A stretch of DNA of 64,000 nucleotides. Origin: Comamonadaceae bacterium CG12_big_fil_rev_8_21_14_0_65_59_15 (GTDB taxonomy: Bacteria > Pseudomonadota > Gammaproteobacteria > Burkholderiales > Burkholderiaceae_C). The notes beneath the pieces were generated by a model. It had not been told where the DNA came from and did no database searches. It saw nothing but the letters and a program-made list of their open reading frames with translations. The DNA lies in assembly GCA_002786915.1 (NCBI GenBank), contig PCUV01000077.1:1-64000 (forward strand). Reading direction: 5' to 3'. This document shows positions 61,864 to 64,000 of this stretch, piece after piece. Both the position numbers and the translations under genes were made by a program. Every line of letters begins with the position of its first letter. Positions within the stretch are counted from its first letter, which is position 1.

Positions 61864-63262
61864 TTTGTTTGTCTCCTTCCAACGAGTTGGCCACTTTCAT
61901 GGCGATGCAAAAACTTGTGCCAGCGGCTGGAAGGTTCTCCAGATAGACCGCGCCGCCCATTTGTTCCATCAGTTGGCGCGATACTGCCAGGCCTAAACCG
62001 GTTCCTTTGCCTACCGCTTTGGTGGTAAAGAACGGCGTGAACAACTTGTCGCGCACGCCGTTCGCGACACCCGGCCCGTTGTCGCTGATATGCAAGTGTA
62101 TGTCTGCATCGACCTGTTCGGCCCAGATCCGGATGCGCTTGTCAGCTTGCTCAGCCACGGCATCACGGGCGTTGAGCAACAGATTAAGCAGCACCTGCTG
62201 CAAACCACCCGAATGACAACGCACCATGGGCAAGTTGTCGGGCAAGTCAACAGCCAGCGTGATGTCGTGTTTTTTGAGTTCGCCGGCAAACAGGTTGAGT
62301 GCTTGTTGCGCCACCTGGGCAACGCTGCCTGAATCGGTGGCTGCTTTGTCGGGGCGCACAAACACCAGCATGTTTTGCACGATTTTTTTGATGCGGTGAA
62401 TTTCGTGCAGGGCATCGTCCAACACCTGCACCGACTTGGCATCGGTGGTTTTGTCGCGCACAAATTCAACGTAGCTCAGCAGGCCCATCAAGGGGTTGTT
62501 GATTTCATGCGCCACACCGCCCACCATGGTGCCAATGGATGACATCTTTTCAGCAAGCACCATGTGCGCGCGCGCTTCCATGTTCTCGTGGTATTGCTTC
62601 TGCGCCTGCAGGTCGTCGGCGCGCAGATGGGATGCCAGACGCTCCAGCACAGCACTTTTTTCCACCGCCAGCGCCTTGGCCAGCTCCTGGGCCTGGAGGC
62701 GAGCCTTGGCTTGCCGGTTCACCACTAGAGCTGCCGTGACGGACGCCAGCACCCCCAGCAGGCTCAACAGCACCATCCATGCCAGAAGCTGGTAGCGGGC
62801 GGTATTGTGGCTGGATTCGCTTTGCACCAGCAAACTTCGCTCATGGACAAGAAATTGCTCAACCTCGGCGCGCAATTCGTCCACGATGTCCCGGCCGACC
62901 CCGCCTTGCAGCCGAATTACTGCGCTGCGCGCATCGCCTTGCTGGGCCAAGGCAATGGTTTCGCCCAGGTCAGCCAATTTGGCATTCACCAAGCGGGTCA
63001 ACACATCCAGGCGCGGGTATGGCTCCTTCATGAGGTGGTGCAATAGCTGTAATTGGGTGGGTACCTCTTTCAGGGCTGTGCGGTAGGGCGCCAGAAACGC
63101 CTCATCGCCAGTAAGCAGGTAGCCGCGTTGCCCGGTTTCGGCATCTTTCATGCTCGACAACAGTGCGTTCGCCCTCTGGGTTGTCTCAGTGGCCGTTAAG
63201 CGCAGCTCATAGGCGGTCTCACTCTGTTGGTACTGCATCCAAGCCAGCCAGGCCACCAGCAC
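61838..63262 (-). CDS. CHASE3-type sensor histidine kinase, N-terminus probably truncated
   Basis: From GTG 63262 the frame has 474 codons. It contains a CHASE3 periplasmic sensor (ALLSSMKDAETGQRGYLLTG), a second membrane helix (LLAWMVLLSLLGVLASVTAAL), a HisKA domain (GGVAHEINNPLMGLLS) and an ATPase domain (N-box LLNARDAV, DNGPGV, GKGTGLGLAVS). The first membrane helix is cut short: the frame begins at VLVAWLAWMQYQQS and the bases before it look foreign. The open frame up to 63568 is non-membrane-like and overlaps the PIN-like gene, so it was not used. It is the first gene of the KaiB-like operon. Confidence 0.72.
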   Translation of the reverse strand: MLVAWLAWMQYQQSETAYELRLTATETTQRANALLSSMKDAETGQRGYLLTGDEAFLAPYRTALKEVPTQLQLLHHLMKEPYPRLDVLTRLVNAKLADLGETIALAQQGDARSAVIRLQGGVGRDIVDELRAEVEQFLVHERSLLVQSESSHNTARYQLLAWMVLLSLLGVLASVTAALVVNRQAKARLQAQELAKALAVEKSAVLERLASHLRADDLQAQKQYHENMEARAHMVLAEKMSSIGTMVGGVAHEINNPLMGLLSYVEFVRDKTTDAKSVQVLDDALHEIHRIKKIVQNMLVFVRPDKAATDSGSVAQVAQQALNLFAGELKKHDITLAVDLPDNLPMVRCHSGGLQQVLLNLLLNARDAVAEQADKRIRIWAEQVDADIHLHISDNGPGVANGVRDKLFTPFFTTKAVGKGTGLGLAVSRQLMEQMGGAVYLENLPAAGTSFCIAMKVANSLEGDKQNDKRNSRD

Positions 63263-63271
63263 CGTCAGGGG

Positions 63272-63297
63272 TCTTGGGGTCAGGTCTTGTATTGAGA
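63272..63297. other. probable junction of foreign sequence at the kinase 5' end
   Basis: The minus strand reads TCTCAATACAAGACCTGACC then CCAAG, and the kinase frame becomes family-like just after it. Such GACCTGACCCC ends are often seen at transposon-related repeat borders in betaproteobacteria (from memory). It suggests an insertion or deletion that removed the start. Confidence 0.35.
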
Positions 63298-63491
63298 GAT
63301 CGCCCCTCCTCCAGCCTGTCGGCACCCAGCTACCCAAGCAGCAGAATGTGAACGCCGACCCGCTGCTGGCACAACGCGTTGTGCCGCCAACCCCATGCGT
63401 TACCCATGCGCTGGCTTTATCTGGCAACCTCAGTGGCAGCGACCTGTGCCACCCTGTGGCCGCTGCATTGGGGTTAATTAATTTGGGAGCG

Positions 63492-64000
63492 TCAAGAAGA
63501 TGGCAAGTTCCACACCTTCTCAAAATGTGACACGACTCTTGACGCACCGTGAAGTTGTAGCGCGCCAAGCAGTTGCCCTATGGTGTAGGGCGGATTTTTC
63601 AGGTCAGTGATGGTTCGTTCAAGCGCCGCAGCTACTCGGTCTGGCGCAACAGCAAACAACCTATCCACGAATTTTCCGGGCTTGACCACCTCAATTCCCA
63701 AAGCAGCTACTTCTTTCACCGCCAGGTGTTTCGTGTTGTCTGAGATCAGGTAGATTTGGTCGCATGGTTCACAGTAGTCGCGCAGCACCAAAGCTGCAGC
63801 AACCAAGTGCTTGTCACCTGAGTCAACTTTTTCAGGTACCCGGTCCATCACCGACTTTCTTTGGTAACCAAATACCTCATACTCAACCCCGACCGCTGCC
63901 CTGAAACACTTTAATCGCCTTGTAGCCAGCTGCAAGTGAACTGGATCGGCCGCTGCCAATCGCATGGTCTTGCGATCTGCTTTGGACTTTGCCAAAACGA
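63492..64000 (-). CDS. PIN-like domain protein (partial at window edge)
   Basis: The frame is open to the right edge of the window. It contains DSGDKHLVAAALVLRDYC, IYLISDNTKHLAVKEVAALG and EVVKPGKFVDRLF, matching the second half of PIN-domain nucleases, where the D-x-K-H and S-D-N residues hold the metal. The first conserved Asp of the fold is expected further right, outside the window. It could be a VapC-type toxin or a stand-alone PIN protein. The kinase gene lies downstream on the same strand. Confidence 0.6.
   Translation of the reverse strand, partial: VLAKSKADRKTMRLAAADPVHLQLATRRLKCFRAAVGVEYEVFGYQRKSVMDRVPEKVDSGDKHLVAAALVLRDYCEPCDQIYLISDNTKHLAVKEVAALGIEVVKPGKFVDRLFAVAPDRVAAALERTITDLKNPPYTIGQLLGALQLHGASRVVSHFEKVWNLPSS

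Noticed and set aside
63263-63568. N-terminal extension of the CHASE3 kinase
   Set aside because: It overlaps the PIN-like gene and carries no sensor or membrane features.

Overview
The window is bacterial chromosome from a betaproteobacterium, most likely a Comamonadaceae member of the Rhodoferax/Polaromonas type. The basis is a GC-rich gene-dense core, a phaC-phaA-phaB polyhydroxyalkanoate operon, the xseA / exbB-exbD-lpxK-trm112-kdsB-adk and map-glnD gene order, and many c-di-GMP proteins. No rRNA, tRNA or CRISPR array was seen. All calls come from reading the sequence; no database search was run.

Layout. 1-5116 is the integrase end of a prophage or integrative element: about fourteen short, AT-richer genes on the + strand, mostly joined by 4-nt ATGA/GTGA overlaps, ending with an AlpA/excisionase-like protein and two Cys-rich proteins, and facing a convergent tyrosine integrase. 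5220-6035 is a TauE/SafE exporter, followed by a decayed gene and a lipoprotein. 7599-13574 holds the PHA genes plus a YjbH-type outer-membrane protein. 13685-16553 holds pgeF and ycaO. 16651-20900 is a signalling operon of PAS/Hpt/HATPase kinase, CheX-like protein, CheY-like receiver and diguanylate cyclase. 21404-24331 encodes one 975-residue protein joining 2,4-dienoyl-CoA reductase to a dienoyl-CoA isomerase-like crotonase. A decayed AbiEii-type cassette follows, flanked by 30-bp direct repeats of that gene's 3' end. 25584-34445 is mixed housekeeping (DHH esterase, ferredoxin, YlqF GTPase, diguanylate cyclase, ArfB, DUF4143 ATPase, TrhP). 34563-35603 is a Phd-like/nucleotidyltransferase pair with repeated operator-like sites. 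35569-58810 is mostly core metabolism: aroC, a CBS protein, O-acyl-homoserine sulfhydrylase, a frameshifted GGDEF-EAL protein, YihY, an FAD oxidase, icd, sodB, xseA, exbBD, lpxK, kdsB, adk, map, glnD and a split YeeE/YedE transporter. 59187-63262 is an operon of CHASE3 histidine kinase, a receiver fused to a KaiB-like domain, and a PAS-PAS-GGDEF-EAL protein. A partial PIN-like gene runs off the right edge.

Three observations stand out. First, a response regulator whose output domain is KaiB-like lies between a histidine kinase and a c-di-GMP enzyme. Second, two families of short palindromic repeats are scattered through the window, and several copies lie in frame inside conserved genes (pgeF twice, xseA, lpxK, and the linker of the fused dienoyl-CoA enzyme). 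Third, a kinase/CheX/CheY/GGDEF operon reuses chemotaxis parts without CheW or a receptor. The window also carries signs of decay: a split GGDEF-EAL gene, a doubly damaged AbiEii toxin, and a kinase with a truncated N-terminus.
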